Of a DNA stretch of 64,000 bases, positions 42,941 through 53,130 are shown one piece after another. The notes under the pieces were generated by a model. It searched no databases, was not told the origin of the DNA, and saw only the letters and a list, made by a program, of their open reading frames with translations. How positions within the stretch are numbered: the first letter of the stretch is position 1; each line of letters begins with the position of its first letter. The stretch is from assembly GCA_021741245.1 (NCBI GenBank), contig JAIOYF010000007.1, positions 62,001 to 126,000 of the forward strand, read 5' to 3'. The stretch comes from Paracoccaceae bacterium. Lineage in GTDB: Bacteria; Pseudomonadota; Alphaproteobacteria; Rhodobacterales; Rhodobacteraceae. A program made the position numbers and the translations under genes.

Positions 42941-43336
42941 TCAGGCTCCCCCGCCCAGATCCAGGCTGTTTATGTATTTGCGCCCGGCATCAAGGGCCGC
43001 GCTGACCGCATCTGACACCGGCATCGTCCGCGATTTGGCCAGTTTGATCAGCATCGGCAGGTTCGCGCCATAGATGATCCTGCGATCCCGCCCACAACAG
43101 GCCAGCAAGGACAGGTTTGACGGCGATCCCCCGAACATATCCGTCACCACGACCACGCCATTGCCACGATCCACCGCATCCGCCGCGGCGCAGATTTCCG
43201 CCTGCTTGCCCGAGCGGTCGTGATCATCCTCGATGGCAATCGCGCGCATATCCGCTTGTGGCCCAACCACATGCTCTACCGCCAAGAGATACTCTCTCGC
43301 CAGCCCGCCATGCGCGACGATCACGATTCCGATCAA
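42941..43336 (-). CDS. PTS mannose-type EIIA protein
   Basis: A 131-residue EIIA(Man)-family protein with the phospho-acceptor His9 in VIVAHGGLA and [13 protein letters not shown] near 66-78. No EIIB, EIIC or EIID genes accompany it, so it is probably regulatory. The start is a TTG that overlaps the rapZ stop (TTGA), which couples it to rapZ. Upstream in-frame codons fall within rapZ and have no EIIA similarity. Confidence 0.85.
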   Translation of the reverse strand: MIGIVIVAHGGLAREYLLAVEHVVGPQADMRAIAIEDDHDRSGKQAEICAAADAVDRGNGVVVVTDMFGGSPSNLSLLACCGRDRRIIYGANLPMLIKLAKSRTMPVSDAVSAALDAGRKYINSLDLGGGA

Positions 43337-44274
43337 AGGCCACCCACCCCGATGCTTTCTGAAGGCGTTGTTGCTGATGAGGCCGCACGACGCTCCAGTT
43401 CCCGATGACGTTTTGACACTGCCCAGCCTTTTTCTGCAAGTGCATCCGCCAAGATTTCCGTTACGGCAACAGAACGATGTTGCCCACCCGTACACCCAAA
43501 GCCAATGGAAAGGTAGGATTTGCCCTCGTCCAAATGGGCTGGAAGCAGAAAGAGCAAAAGATCACGCAACCTTTGGTGGAATTCCGAAAATCGCGGGTCT
43601 TGTCGGACGTAATCACCGACTCGGGCGTCTCGCCCGTCAAGGGCACGCAACGCAGGCTCCCAATGTGGGTTGCTCAGAAAGCGGCAGTCGAAAACCATAT
43701 CCAATCCGCGCGGCAAACCGCGCTTGTAACTGAAAGACTGCATCGACACCGCAAGACGTGGCCCCGTCCCCACCGAAAACCAGCGTGCCACCTCGGCCTT
43801 GAGGTGATGGACCGTCAGATCGGTGGTGTCGATCAGGTGATCCGCCCGCGCCTTGATCGGCAACAAAAGATCAATCTCACGCTCCACCCCTTCTTCGGGG
43901 CTGGTTTCCTTGGCCAATGGGTGGCGCCTGCGGGTTTCGCTGTAGCGTTGGATCAGCACATTGGGCTGGCAGTCCAGATAGAGAACCCGAAGGTTCATCA
44001 TCGGCGCGCGGGTCAACTTGTCGATCAATTCGATCAGGCTGGAGGCGTTGAAATCCCGATTGCGCACATCCACCCCAAGCGCAATTGGCTGCACAGAAGG
44101 GGGCCCCTCGATCAGGCGTGGGACCAGACTGAGCGGCAGGTTGTCGATCACCTCATACCCGATGTCTTCCAGCGCGTCGATTGCCGTGGATCGACCCGCC
44201 CCTGAAGGGCCTGTCACCAACACAAGCCGGTGATCAAAGGTCAATGGTTCCGTTTCGGCCAAAACTTGCCTCAT
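43333..44274 (-). CDS. rapZ: RNase adapter protein / nucleotide-binding protein RapZ
   Basis: A 313-residue P-loop protein of the RapZ (YvcJ) family with Walker [10 protein letters not shown] at 22-30 and the family stretch CTGGQHRSV near 278-286. In enterobacteria it presents small RNAs to RNase E; in alphaproteobacteria the target is less clear. It lies 3 bp after hprK and overlaps the EIIA gene. Confidence 0.9.
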   Translation of the reverse strand: MRQVLAETEPLTFDHRLVLVTGPSGAGRSTAIDALEDIGYEVIDNLPLSLVPRLIEGPPSVQPIALGVDVRNRDFNASSLIELIDKLTRAPMMNLRVLYLDCQPNVLIQRYSETRRRHPLAKETSPEEGVEREIDLLLPIKARADHLIDTTDLTVHHLKAEVARWFSVGTGPRLAVSMQSFSYKRGLPRGLDMVFDCRFLSNPHWEPALRALDGRDARVGDYVRQDPRFSEFHQRLRDLLLFLLPAHLDEGKSYLSIGFGCTGGQHRSVAVTEILADALAEKGWAVSKRHRELERRAASSATTPSESIGVGGL

Positions 44275-44277
44275 CCA

Positions 44278-44697
44278 TCAGGCACGACGCCCATACCGCA
44301 TATAATGCAGTAGTGCGGCATGAAAATGGCCATTCCCGCCACGATGCACAAGATCAATACGATGTCCCAAGAATGTGACCTGTCTATGCGGTGGCAACCG
44401 CTCCGTCTCAACCAAGTCCAGATCGGCGCATAAAACAATCTCGGCCTGTGGTGTTGTCGGCGCATTCAGCAGGCCAAGGCCACGCGCCTCGATCATGCCG
44501 CGCAGTTGCGGCGGGCATGTCGCGACCAACCTCCCTTGCGTGCTTGTCAGAACGGTCTGATCATCTGCAACCAGCACCGCGCCAAGGGCCATCAGCGACA
44601 ACGCCAAGCTGGATTTCCCCGTGCCCGATCGTCCAGTCAGCAAAAGCCCACGTCCGTCGATCGCGACAGTCGTTGCATGCACGATCAAAGGTGCCAT
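44278..44697 (-). CDS. hprK: HPr kinase/phosphorylase, short alphaproteobacterial form
   Basis: A 139-residue protein equal to the C-terminal catalytic domain of HprK only (Walker A GRSGTGKSS at 22-30, HprK signature near 80). The N-terminal domain of firmicute HprK (about 130 residues) is absent, which is the usual alphaproteobacterial form. It phosphorylates HPr on Ser46 and so regulates the PTS relay. It sits between chvG and rapZ. Confidence 0.88.
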   Translation of the reverse strand: MAPLIVHATTVAIDGRGLLLTGRSGTGKSSLALSLMALGAVLVADDQTVLTSTQGRLVATCPPQLRGMIEARGLGLLNAPTTPQAEIVLCADLDLVETERLPPHRQVTFLGHRIDLVHRGGNGHFHAALLHYMRYGRRA

Positions 44698-44703
44698 GGC
44701 CCG

Positions 44704-46407
44704 TCAGACCGGGAGGCCGACCACGAAACGCGCGCCCAGCGGGTCAGAGGTCGCATCCGCATTGGTCGGGCGGATATTTTCGGCCCAGATCACGCCGCCA
44801 TGGGCTTCGACAATCTGCTTTGAGATAGACAACCCAAGGCCGGAGTTGTTCCCAAACTGCCCTTGGGGGCGTTCAGAGTAAAAGCGTTTGAACACCTTTG
44901 TCAGTGCCTGTTCCGGAATGCCGGGGCCGGTATCTTCCACGACAATCAAAACCCGGTTGTCCCGTTTGCGCGCCCAGACCCGGACCGCATCGCCATCTTC
45001 GCAAAAAGACACCGCATTGGTGATAAGATTGACAAAGACCTGCGCCAAACGCGCCTCCAGACCAGAAATCCGAATTGGTTCCGCCGGAAAGTCAGTAATC
45101 AGCTCCACCCCTTTTTCGGCAGCTTGTTGACCCAGATATTCGGAAAGGTTCGACAAAGTCTTGGTCAGGTTGAAGTCTTCTTCAGCCTCTTTCACCAACT
45201 CTGAATCCAAACGTGACGCGTTCGAAATATCACTGACCAAGCGGTCCAGTCGGCGCACGTCATGATCGATCACCTCAAGCAGTCGCGTGCGTTGATCATC
45301 CCGTTTCGCAAAGTGCATCGAGGCCACGGCAGAGCGGAGCGAGGCAAGCGGGTTCTTGATTTCATGCGCCACATCGGCCGCGAACTGTTCGTTGGCGTCA
45401 ATGCGATCATAAAGCGCCGCAACCATCCCGCGCAACGCAACCGACAGCCTGCCAATCTCATCCGGGCGGGCCGCCAGATCGGGAATCCGAATGCGACCGG
45501 GCTGCACCTTGCGGCTATCGCGGTCCTGTCCCAATTCCGCGGCGGCCGCCAGATCGGACAAGGGGTTCGCAATCGTGGAGGCCAGGACAAGGCTCAAACC
45601 AATGGAAACCAACAGCGCAAGGACGAACATCTGCAAGATCTGTTCGCGTTCATTGCGCACCAGTGCGTCAATCTCACCATCAGCGCTGACAAGGGCGACA
45701 ACAGCCAATACTTCGGCATCCCGCGCCACCGGTGTGGCCACCGAGAAAAGCGCCCCGCCATCGGCCCCTTTACCAAGGTTTACCGCCGTCTCGCCAGACA
45801 GGGCCTTTTCGAACAGGGCGCGCGCCAGCGCTTCAGGCTCCACCTGCCCGGCCTGACCTTGGCTGCGGAACAAAAGGGAAGAGGCCCCTTCCCACACGCT
45901 GTTCAGAAACCCTGTGATGACAGTAGAGCCCGCGCCGCCGATCGCCTCGCGCGGTGCGCCCCTTGCCGTACCGATGACGCGGCCGCCCTGATCAAAGACA
46001 AACACCTCTGATCCGGGGCTGACATCCAGCTTTGCGATCAGGCCAGCCACGGGCCCAACCGAGGACAAATCCGCGTCACCTGCGGTCGGCAAGGCCGCCT
46101 CAAACACATTGGAAATCAGTTTCGCTTCGGTGACGAACGCTTGTTCCCGCTGAATGACCAGAGTGTCACGGAACGGGTTAAGGAACAAAACCCCCGCCAC
46201 CAGAACCACAAGCGCCATCAGATTGAAGATGATGATCTTGCGCGCCAGAGGCGAGCGTTTCAAAGAGACGAGGCCCCTTTGTTTTCGAGATGCCCGCAGG
46301 GCCGCGTCCTCGGCATGCCCCGGCGACACCCAGTCATCGCCCAAAATGACGTCACCACCCGACATCGGGCGCGGTTCCTTGGGGCCAATTTGGGGCACAG
46401 CGGTCAT
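44704..46407 (-). CDS. chvG: Sensor histidine kinase ChvG
   Basis: A 567-residue membrane kinase: two transmembrane segments (about 57-77 and 268-290) around a periplasmic sensing domain, a HAMP region, then HisKA with the phospho-acceptor His in [15 protein letters not shown] (about 347) and an HATPase domain with [11 protein letters not shown] and [10 protein letters not shown]. ChvG-type kinases respond to acid pH and envelope stress in alphaproteobacteria and phosphorylate ChvI. The start overlaps the end of chvI. Confidence 0.9.
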   Translation of the reverse strand: MTAVPQIGPKEPRPMSGGDVILGDDWVSPGHAEDAALRASRKQRGLVSLKRSPLARKIIIFNLMALVVLVAGVLFLNPFRDTLVIQREQAFVTEAKLISNVFEAALPTAGDADLSSVGPVAGLIAKLDVSPGSEVFVFDQGGRVIGTARGAPREAIGGAGSTVITGFLNSVWEGASSLLFRSQGQAGQVEPEALARALFEKALSGETAVNLGKGADGGALFSVATPVARDAEVLAVVALVSADGEIDALVRNEREQILQMFVLALLVSIGLSLVLASTIANPLSDLAAAAELGQDRDSRKVQPGRIRIPDLAARPDEIGRLSVALRGMVAALYDRIDANEQFAADVAHEIKNPLASLRSAVASMHFAKRDDQRTRLLEVIDHDVRRLDRLVSDISNASRLDSELVKEAEEDFNLTKTLSNLSEYLGQQAAEKGVELITDFPAEPIRISGLEARLAQVFVNLITNAVSFCEDGDAVRVWARKRDNRVLIVVEDTGPGIPEQALTKVFKRFYSERPQGQFGNNSGLGLSISKQIVEAHGGVIWAENIRPTNADATSDPLGARFVVGLPV

Positions 46408-47105
46408 GCTTCGTTGTAACGGTAGCCAATGCCATACAATGTCTCGATGGCAGAAAACTCATCGTCCACCGAGCGCATTTTCTTGCGCAGACGTTTGATG
46501 TGGCTGTCGATGGTGCGATCATCCACGTAAACCTGATCATCATAGGCCACGTCCATCAACTGATCGCGTGATTTCACAAAACCGGGACGTTGCGCCAAAG
46601 CTTGCAACAGCATGAATTCTGTCACGGTGAGCGAGACATCCTGCCCCTTCCACGTGACGGAATGGCGCAGCGGGTCCATCCGCAATTGTCCGCGTTCCAT
46701 GATCTTGGTTTCTTCGGTGACGGCAACCTCGCCCGTCACGATCGCATCTTGCCGGCGCAGGAGCGCGCGGATGCGTTCAACCAGCAAGCGCTGACTGAAA
46801 GGTTTTTTCACGTAGTCGTCAGCCCCCATGCGCAGACCCAAAACCTCGTCAATCTCATCATCCTTGGATGTCAGAAAGATCACCGGCATCTGGGTTTTTT
46901 GGCGGATACGTTGCAAAAGATCCATGCCATCCATGCGGGGCATCTTTATATCCAGCACCGCCATGTCAGGCATGCGCCGGGAGAATGCGTCAAAGGCCGA
47001 TTGGCCGTCATTATAGGTTTCAACTTCGAAACCCTCTGCTTCCAGCGTCATTGAGACTGACGTCAGGATATTCCTGTCGTCGTCAACAAGGGCGATCCTT
47101 GCCAT
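46404..47105 (-). CDS. chvI: Response regulator ChvI
   Basis: A 233-residue OmpR-type regulator. The receiver has the acidic pocket (ALVDDDR, 6-11), phospho-acceptor Asp52 in [11 protein letters not shown], and Lys103-type KPF. The C-terminal winged helix has [19 protein letters not shown], typical of ChvI/BvrR. It controls envelope, carbon and virulence genes in relatives. It is divergent from pckA, a known ChvI-linked neighbour. Confidence 0.92.
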   Translation of the reverse strand: MARIALVDDDRNILTSVSMTLEAEGFEVETYNDGQSAFDAFSRRMPDMAVLDIKMPRMDGMDLLQRIRQKTQMPVIFLTSKDDEIDEVLGLRMGADDYVKKPFSQRLLVERIRALLRRQDAIVTGEVAVTEETKIMERGQLRMDPLRHSVTWKGQDVSLTVTEFMLLQALAQRPGFVKSRDQLMDVAYDDQVYVDDRTIDSHIKRLRKKMRSVDDEFSAIETLYGIGYRYNEA

Positions 47106-47464
47106 GATAAGGTTCCTTATGCCTGCTTTTTTACACGTCTTTTCAGAATATCAACAACATTCCGGCTCTCAGAATCAACAAGGAAGTGCGAATCACCCTG
47201 ATTTGGGCTCAATTGTGGCAAGAAAAGTGCCAAGGAATGGCTAATTTGCCTCACTCCCCCATCTGCTGGCATAATGGTTGCGCTAACCTGCCCGTGGTTG
47301 CGCTAACTGTTCACATGCCTGCTGTTCCGTGGCGTCATTGTCGTGTTATATGAACTTGCGATTACCCCTTTGGCCCGGGGTGTTGCCGGTATCCTATTGG
47401 CCCGGATGCCGAATTCTGAATGACAACACGCCGCGTGCTATGCGCGGCACCGGGAGCTTGCAGG
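47106..47464. promoter_or_regulatory. chvI/pckA divergent control region with a paired repeat
   Basis: This 359-bp gap holds no convincing gene or RNA. It has two exact copies of TGGTTGCGCTAAC (47275-47287 and 47295-47307) 20 bp apart. Each matches 10 of 12 bases of GTTAGCGCTAAC, the LacI-type palindrome reported for CceR in Rhodobacter sphaeroides, which controls central carbon genes. GGGAG at 47453-47457 is the likely pckA ribosome site. Promoter boxes were not fixed. Confidence 0.6.
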
Positions 47465-49063
47465 ATGACCAACGGACGCGTGAACCCCAACCGCACCCTC
47501 GAAACCCAGGGAATAACTGGTCTGGGCAACGTCTTTTATAATTTTATTGAACCTGCCCTGATTGAGGCTGCTGTCTCACGCAAGGAAGGAACATTGGGCA
47601 AGGGCGGTGCGTTTTTGTGCACCACCGGTCAATTCACAGGCCGTTCGCCCAAAGATAAATTCGTTGTTCGTACCCCATCGGTTGAAGACACGATCTGGTG
47701 GGAAAACAACCCTCCCATGGCGCCAGACGCCTTCGCCCGTCTGAAGGCGGACATGTTGGCCCATATGCAGGGCCGCGATTACTTTGTCCAAGATCTTTAC
47801 ACAGGCGCAGACCCGCTGCACCGGCTTGACGTGCGGATGGTGACCGAATTGGCATGGCACGGCCTGTTCATCCGCAACCTGCTGCGCTGCCCCGAGCGGG
47901 CAGAACTTGATACGTTTGATCCGGAATGGACCATCATCAACGTGCCAAGCTTCAAGGCCGATCCTGCAAAGCATGGCTGCCGGTCCGAAACCGTGATCGC
48001 GATGAACTTTGATGAAAAGACGGTCCTGATCGCCAATACCTACTACGGCGGCGAGAACAAGAAGTCTGTCTTTACCATCATGAACTATGTGCTGCCCGGC
48101 AAGGGTGTGATGGCCATGCACTGCTCGGCCAACCATGCCATTGGCAATCCGGTTGATGCGGCGGTGTTCTTTGGCCTGTCGGGCACGGGCAAAACCACCC
48201 TGTCGGCCGCGTCAGATCGCACCTTGATCGGCGATGATGAGCATGGCTGGTCGGATCGCGGCATCTTCAACATCGAAGGCGGCTGCTACGCAAAGACCAT
48301 CAACCTTGACCCAAAGGCTGAGCCAGAGATCTACGCAACCACCTCGCGCTTTGGGACCGTGGTCGAGAACATGATTTTCGATCCAGATACGCTGGAACTT
48401 GATTTCGCAGACAATAGCCTGACCGACAACACCCGGTGCGCCTATTCGCTGGATGCGATTTCAAATGCCTCGGATACGGGTCTGGGCGGGCACCCCAAGC
48501 ATGTGGTCATGCTGACCTGTGATGCCTTTGGCGTGCTGCCCCCGATTGCACGACTGTCCCCAGCCCAAGCGATGTACCACTTCTTGTCTGGCTTCACCTC
48601 CAAGGTGGCCGGAACAGAGCGTGGCGTGACCGAGCCGCAGCCCACCTTCTCGACCTGCTTTGGCGCCCCCTTCATGCCACGCCGGCCCGAGGTTTACGGC
48701 AAATTGCTGCAAGAAAAGATCCTCAAGCATGGCGCAACCTGCTGGCTGGTCAACACCGGCTGGACGGGGGGTGCCTATGGCACAGGCACCCGCATGCCGA
48801 TCAAGGCGACGCGGGCACTGCTGACGGCGGCGCTCGATGGCAGCTTGAATGGTGTCGAATTCCGCCGCGACGTGAACTTTGGCTTTGATGTGCCAGTCGC
48901 ATTGGAGGGTGTCGATCCGACACTCCTGAACCCGCGCGATACATGGGCCGACAAATCCGCCTATGATGCGCAGGCGCAAAAGCTGGTCGATATGTTCGCC
49001 AACAACTTTGGCAAATACGTGCCTTATATCGATGATGACGTGAAGGCCGCCGCCATCGGCTAA
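47465..49063 (+). CDS. pckA: Phosphoenolpyruvate carboxykinase (ATP)
   Basis: A 532-residue ATP-type PEPCK. The kinase P-loop is [12 protein letters not shown] (about residue 238), followed by [11 protein letters not shown] (metal-binding, about 256). It decarboxylates and phosphorylates oxaloacetate to PEP, the entry to gluconeogenesis. It is needed for growth on C2 and C4 compounds, including oxaloacetate from the bhc cycle. ATG 47465 ([13 protein letters not shown]) is preferred over an upstream ATG at 47420 whose leader is not family-like. Confidence 0.95.
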   Translation: MTNGRVNPNRTLETQGITGLGNVFYNFIEPALIEAAVSRKEGTLGKGGAFLCTTGQFTGRSPKDKFVVRTPSVEDTIWWENNPPMAPDAFARLKADMLAHMQGRDYFVQDLYTGADPLHRLDVRMVTELAWHGLFIRNLLRCPERAELDTFDPEWTIINVPSFKADPAKHGCRSETVIAMNFDEKTVLIANTYYGGENKKSVFTIMNYVLPGKGVMAMHCSANHAIGNPVDAAVFFGLSGTGKTTLSAASDRTLIGDDEHGWSDRGIFNIEGGCYAKTINLDPKAEPEIYATTSRFGTVVENMIFDPDTLELDFADNSLTDNTRCAYSLDAISNASDTGLGGHPKHVVMLTCDAFGVLPPIARLSPAQAMYHFLSGFTSKVAGTERGVTEPQPTFSTCFGAPFMPRRPEVYGKLLQEKILKHGATCWLVNTGWTGGAYGTGTRMPIKATRALLTAALDGSLNGVEFRRDVNFGFDVPVALEGVDPTLLNPRDTWADKSAYDAQAQKLVDMFANNFGKYVPYIDDDVKAAAIG

Positions 49064-49085
49064 GGCAACATTTGCCGCAAAAACC

Positions 49086-49117
49086 AAAACGCCGCCCAGC
49101 AATCGGGCGGCGTTTTT
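49086..49117. terminator. Bidirectional terminator after pckA
   Basis: AAAACGCCGCCC and GGGCGGCGTTTT (12-pair perfect stem) with a 7-nt loop. A and T tracts on both sides let it serve pckA and the convergent TauE gene. Confidence 0.88.
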
Positions 49118-49141
49118 CATTTTGCGGTTTCTGTTTTGCCG

Positions 49142-49921
49142 CTACAGGCCCAAACCGCCCCGGATCAGGTTCAGCCCCGTCACGACCAACAGCGCCTGCG
49201 TCCAGACGCGGAAACGGTCCTGATCCAGCCGATCTTGCAACCGATAGCCCAAGGTCATCCCCAGCATTGCAGGCACCACCAAAAGCCCGGAAAAGGCCAT
49301 GCTGGAGGGGTTGGCCAATCCCGTCTGGATATGCGCCGACAGCAGCGCAACTGATCCCAGCAGAAACACAACACCTTGGGCGCGGATCATCTCCAGCTTT
49401 GGGGTTTTGGTCGACAGCAAGAACACCAAAAGCGGCGGCCCCCAGATGCCGGACACGCCCCCGTAAATGCCCCCGATCACGCCCAAAAGCCACTCTGCCC
49501 GGTTCTGATGTTGCAATCGCAGGGCCAAGGGCACGCCAAAAAGCTGCAGTCCTGCATATACGGCCACCGGCACGCCAAGCAAAAGCAGATAGACGCTGCG
49601 GGGGATATCATCCAAGAATTGCGCGGAAATCCCGATAAACACCACCGTTCCCAGCAAAAACCGCCACCGTTGCCGTGCAGTCGTCACCGCCGGAGCCAGC
49701 CCTTGGCGAAAGGCTTGGGCCATGTTGGTCAATAAAGTTGGCAGGATCAGCCCTGCAAGCGCCACATGCGGCGGCAAAAAGCTGGAAAAAGCCGAGATCA
49801 TGATCAGCGGCATGGCAAAGCCGACTGCGCCCTTCACAAAACCTGCAATCAGCGTCACCGCGCAGGCAAGCAAGACAAGCGGCACAGTCAGGCCGAGGGA
49901 TGTGAGCATCTGTTCAAACAT
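49142..49921 (-). CDS. TauE/SafE family sulfite-exporter-like membrane protein
   Basis: A 259-residue inner-membrane protein with about eight helices of the TauE/SafE family (DUF81); AGFVKGAVGFAMPLIMISAF near residue 17 and GGIYGGVSGIWGPPLLVF near 148 are the two glycine-rich family repeats. It may export an organosulfonate- or sulfite-like anion; there is no sulfur gene nearby to support it. ATG 49921 is chosen among several possible starts (49942 and 49909 are alternatives). Confidence 0.75.
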   Translation of the reverse strand: MFEQMLTSLGLTVPLVLLACAVTLIAGFVKGAVGFAMPLIMISAFSSFLPPHVALAGLILPTLLTNMAQAFRQGLAPAVTTARQRWRFLLGTVVFIGISAQFLDDIPRSVYLLLLGVPVAVYAGLQLFGVPLALRLQHQNRAEWLLGVIGGIYGGVSGIWGPPLLVFLLSTKTPKLEMIRAQGVVFLLGSVALLSAHIQTGLANPSSMAFSGLLVVPAMLGMTLGYRLQDRLDQDRFRVWTQALLVVTGLNLIRGGLGL

Positions 49922-50126
49922 GCGCGACTGATGGCCCGCCATCTTGCCAAAGAAAAGATGCAAAACGCGCCCATGGCAAATTGGATCGGCAGCTTGACCC
50001 ATGTGAAAAAAATCGATGCGACATTTTCCATCATTGAGGGCATTTCATTTGAAATTATATTGCGCTGCGACTGCAAACGGTTTAGCCCGGCTGCAACCGC
50101 AGAATCTTTGGATCAGGAATCGCGCG

Positions 50127-51794
50127 ATGGCCCATGACGGACAAACACTCGCCCCCTCACCCGTGCTGGGAAACCTACTTGACCTGACGGCAGAGGCAGT
50201 TCCGGAAGTTGAGGCCCTGTTTACGGCCGCCCGTGAGAACTTGCGCGCCCTTGTCACCGTGTCGGGCAAAGTCTCAAACGCTGCGATGGAAGCACATCAG
50301 TATGCTGCCCACGCCCTGTCATGGCTGGCAACCTACACCGAATCCTTGCGCCAGATGCAGGCCTGGGCCACGCGCCTAAGGGCCGAGGACAAGTTCGGTG
50401 AGGCAGAGGCCCTGATCCATCAGATCGCCTTTGGCGAATATCTGCACCACATTCATGGGGGTATCCCCATGAGCCAGGGTGAGGTCGCGCGCTTGCAGGA
50501 CCTTGGCCTTACCTCTGGCACCTGCGGCGCGGCGGTGACGACCCTTATGGCCCAAGGGAACACCGCCGCCGCCCGCGCCCGTCTGGTTGCGCTTATGCGT
50601 GACGGACGCGCCAATGCCACATTCGGGGCCTCCGGCCTTGATGATGAGCTTGAGATGATCCGCGACCAATTCCGCCGCTTTGCGCAAGAAGAGGTCGCCC
50701 CCCACGCCCATGGCTGGCACCTGCGTGACGAATTGATCCCGATGGAGATCATCGAAAAACTGTCGGAACTTGGTGTATTTGGCCTGACCATCCCAGAAGA
50801 ATTCGGCGGCTTTGGTCTGTCAAAGGCCAGCATGGTCGTTGTTTCAGAAGAATTGTCGCGCGGCTATATCGGGGTGGGATCGCTTGCCACAAGAACCGAG
50901 ATCGCCGCGGAACTTATCTTGTGCGGTGGCACGGCAGATCAAAAAGCCCATTGGCTGCCCAAGCTTGCCAGCGGGGAAATCCTGCCAACGGCCGTGTTCA
51001 CGGAACCCAACACCGGGTCCGACCTTGGCGCATTGCGGACCCGCGCCGTGAAGAGCGACGATGGCTGGGAAGTGACCGGGAACAAGACATGGATCACCCA
51101 TGCTGCCCGCACCCATGTGATGACGCTGTTGGCCCGGACAAACCCCGATACCACCGACTACCGGGGCCTGAGCATGTTTCTGGCCGAGAAAACCCCCGGC
51201 ACGGATGAGGCCCCCTTCCCGACCCCCGGCATGACCGGCGGCGAGATTGAGGTTTTGGGCTATCGCGGCATGAAGGAATACGAACTGGCCTTTGACGGCT
51301 TTAAGGTAAAGGCAGAGAACCTGCTTGGCGGGGTGGAGGGTCAGGGGTTCAAACAACTCATGCAGACCTTCGAATCCGCCCGTATCCAGACAGCCGCCCG
51401 CGCAATCGGGGTGGCACAATCAGCGCTGGACGAAGGCATGCAATATGCCGTCGACCGCAAGCAATTTGGCAAATCGCTGATCGAATTTCCACGCGTTGCC
51501 GGCAAGCTTGCGATGATGGCCGTTGAGATCATGGTCGCCCGTCAGCTGACCTATTTCTCGGCATGGCAAAAGGATCACGACAAGCGCTGCGATCTGGAGG
51601 CGGGCATGGCCAAGCTGCTGGGCGCGCGGGTGGCATGGGCCTGCGCCGATAATGCGCTGCAAATCCACGGCGGGAATGGCTTTGCGCTGGAATACAAGAT
51701 CAGCCGCATCCTGTGCGATGCGCGTATCTTGAATATCTTTGAAGGCGCGGCAGAGATTCAAGCCCAAGTGATCGCACGGCGGCTTTTGGACTAA
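50127..51794 (+). CDS. mcd: Methylsuccinyl-CoA dehydrogenase (ethylmalonyl-CoA pathway)
   Basis: A 555-residue acyl-CoA dehydrogenase, about 150 residues longer than ordinary members because of an N-terminal extension (to about 165). This extension and length are diagnostic of Mcd, which oxidises (2S)-methylsuccinyl-CoA to mesaconyl-CoA. The core has TEPNTGSDLGALRTRA (about 290-305) and VDRKQFGKSLIEFP and HGGNGFALEYKISRILCDARI (about 510-530). Electrons go to ETF. The later pathway steps form methylmalyl-CoA, split to glyoxylate and propionyl-CoA. AGGA precedes the chosen ATG. Confidence 0.88.
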   Translation: MAHDGQTLAPSPVLGNLLDLTAEAVPEVEALFTAARENLRALVTVSGKVSNAAMEAHQYAAHALSWLATYTESLRQMQAWATRLRAEDKFGEAEALIHQIAFGEYLHHIHGGIPMSQGEVARLQDLGLTSGTCGAAVTTLMAQGNTAAARARLVALMRDGRANATFGASGLDDELEMIRDQFRRFAQEEVAPHAHGWHLRDELIPMEIIEKLSELGVFGLTIPEEFGGFGLSKASMVVVSEELSRGYIGVGSLATRTEIAAELILCGGTADQKAHWLPKLASGEILPTAVFTEPNTGSDLGALRTRAVKSDDGWEVTGNKTWITHAARTHVMTLLARTNPDTTDYRGLSMFLAEKTPGTDEAPFPTPGMTGGEIEVLGYRGMKEYELAFDGFKVKAENLLGGVEGQGFKQLMQTFESARIQTAARAIGVAQSALDEGMQYAVDRKQFGKSLIEFPRVAGKLAMMAVEIMVARQLTYFSAWQKDHDKRCDLEAGMAKLLGARVAWACADNALQIHGGNGFALEYKISRILCDARILNIFEGAAEIQAQVIARRLLD

Positions 51795-51820
51795 GCTGCC
51801 TGTCTGGCCGTCTGAAACAC

Positions 51821-51852
51821 ATACCCTGGCCAAACCCTGGCTAGGGTATTTT
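51821..51852. terminator. Terminator between mcd and the MFS gene
   Basis: ATACCCTGGCCA and TGGCTAGGGTAT (12-pair stem with one G-U pair), loop AACCC, then TTT. It overlaps the stop of the convergent MFS gene at 51841. Confidence 0.75.
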
Positions 51853-53067
51853 GCTGCCACCACGCGAAGGTCGGGCCACACCAAGACGCGGGTGCAATCG
51901 CCCTGCCACAAAGTAAGACATGGCCATAGCCGCACTCGCCGCGACAAAGATCCCCGGCAGGGGGGCCACAAGCAAGACCAGCCATGCCACACCCGGCGTA
52001 AAAATACCTGACACATCGCGAAAGCTGGAATAGACCGCCGACATTTCCGTGCGCTCACTGGGCTTGACCGCCATCAGGAATGGCAATCCGCCCACAACAT
52101 CCAACACGACCAGCAAGACCGACGCCACCATGCAGGCCGCAACGCTCAGCCACGGCAGGGGCGAAAACAGCGCGGCACAAAAGAATGCCACCATGCATGC
52201 GGCAAAAGACAACCGGACAGCCAAGCGCACACTGACGGCCCGCGCCATCCGCAAGACCAGCGGTGATACGAACAACAGGGCGTTGGTTGCCGAAAGAACC
52301 ATCCCGCCAACCTTGTCGCCCAATCCAGATTCGATACAAAAGATCGGCAGGTAAACCACATAGACCCACCATCCGCAGGACCTGATCACGGCAAAGCTCC
52401 ATCCCGCGATCAACCGTGGCTGTGCAAAAAAGCGCCCCAGATAGGCAAGCGGATTGGTTGCAGGACCTTTGGCCCGTGCGATCTGTTTGCCGTTGCCCAA
52501 TCGCAATATCCAAAAGACGATCAGCAAAAGAACGACGAACACCCCCGCAACGATAAAGGGCAAGGGGGGCCAGATATGGCGCAACCACACACCAAACAAC
52601 GGCCCCAAAGCCCATGGCCCGGCCGCAAAGACCATCTGCATGGATTGGCTGCGCCCCAAATTGCCGCGATCGATATAGTCAAGGATATAGGCATTCAGAC
52701 AGACAAAGGTGGTTGCCGTCGCCATTGCCAAGGCCATCAAGGCAAGGGGCAGCGACCACGTCTCGCCCAGAACGGCCAAGATCAGGCCAAAGAAATACAG
52801 ACAACAGCCCAGCGTATACATCCAGCGACGAGGGATGAACCGTGTCCCCCACGGCACAAACAGACCCCATGTCAGCGACACAAGGCCCGCTATGAAATAG
52901 GCCGCCGAGGTGCTTTCCGCCGATCCAACGGCATCATAGACCGCCAAAGGCATTACAGAGATCAGGGTGCCACGCACAGCCGCCTCTATCCCCGCCAAAA
53001 GGGCGAAATTTTCTACGCGGGGGGTCGGTGAATGCTTCAGGAAAAGCGGTATGTATCGGGTTGCCAT
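51841..53067 (-). CDS. Major facilitator superfamily transporter
   Basis: A 408-residue MFS permease with about 12 helices. Motif A-like elements are weak: the RFIPRRWMY loop after helix 2 and RMARAVSVRLAVR after helix 8. The central loop is basic (GNGKQIARAKG, about 200). No substrate motif is recognised. ATG 53067 starts MATRYIPLFLKH; a short upstream extension (53082) has no ribosome site. Confidence 0.78.
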   Translation of the reverse strand: MATRYIPLFLKHSPTPRVENFALLAGIEAAVRGTLISVMPLAVYDAVGSAESTSAAYFIAGLVSLTWGLFVPWGTRFIPRRWMYTLGCCLYFFGLILAVLGETWSLPLALMALAMATATTFVCLNAYILDYIDRGNLGRSQSMQMVFAAGPWALGPLFGVWLRHIWPPLPFIVAGVFVVLLLIVFWILRLGNGKQIARAKGPATNPLAYLGRFFAQPRLIAGWSFAVIRSCGWWVYVVYLPIFCIESGLGDKVGGMVLSATNALLFVSPLVLRMARAVSVRLAVRLSFAACMVAFFCAALFSPLPWLSVAACMVASVLLVVLDVVGGLPFLMAVKPSERTEMSAVYSSFRDVSGIFTPGVAWLVLLVAPLPGIFVAASAAMAMSYFVAGRLHPRLGVARPSRGGSKIP

Positions 53068-53130
53068 GCGGCATTTGCACAATTATTCGACACATCGTCT
53101 GGCACGGGTGCGACCCGAAGGCGTCGTTTG

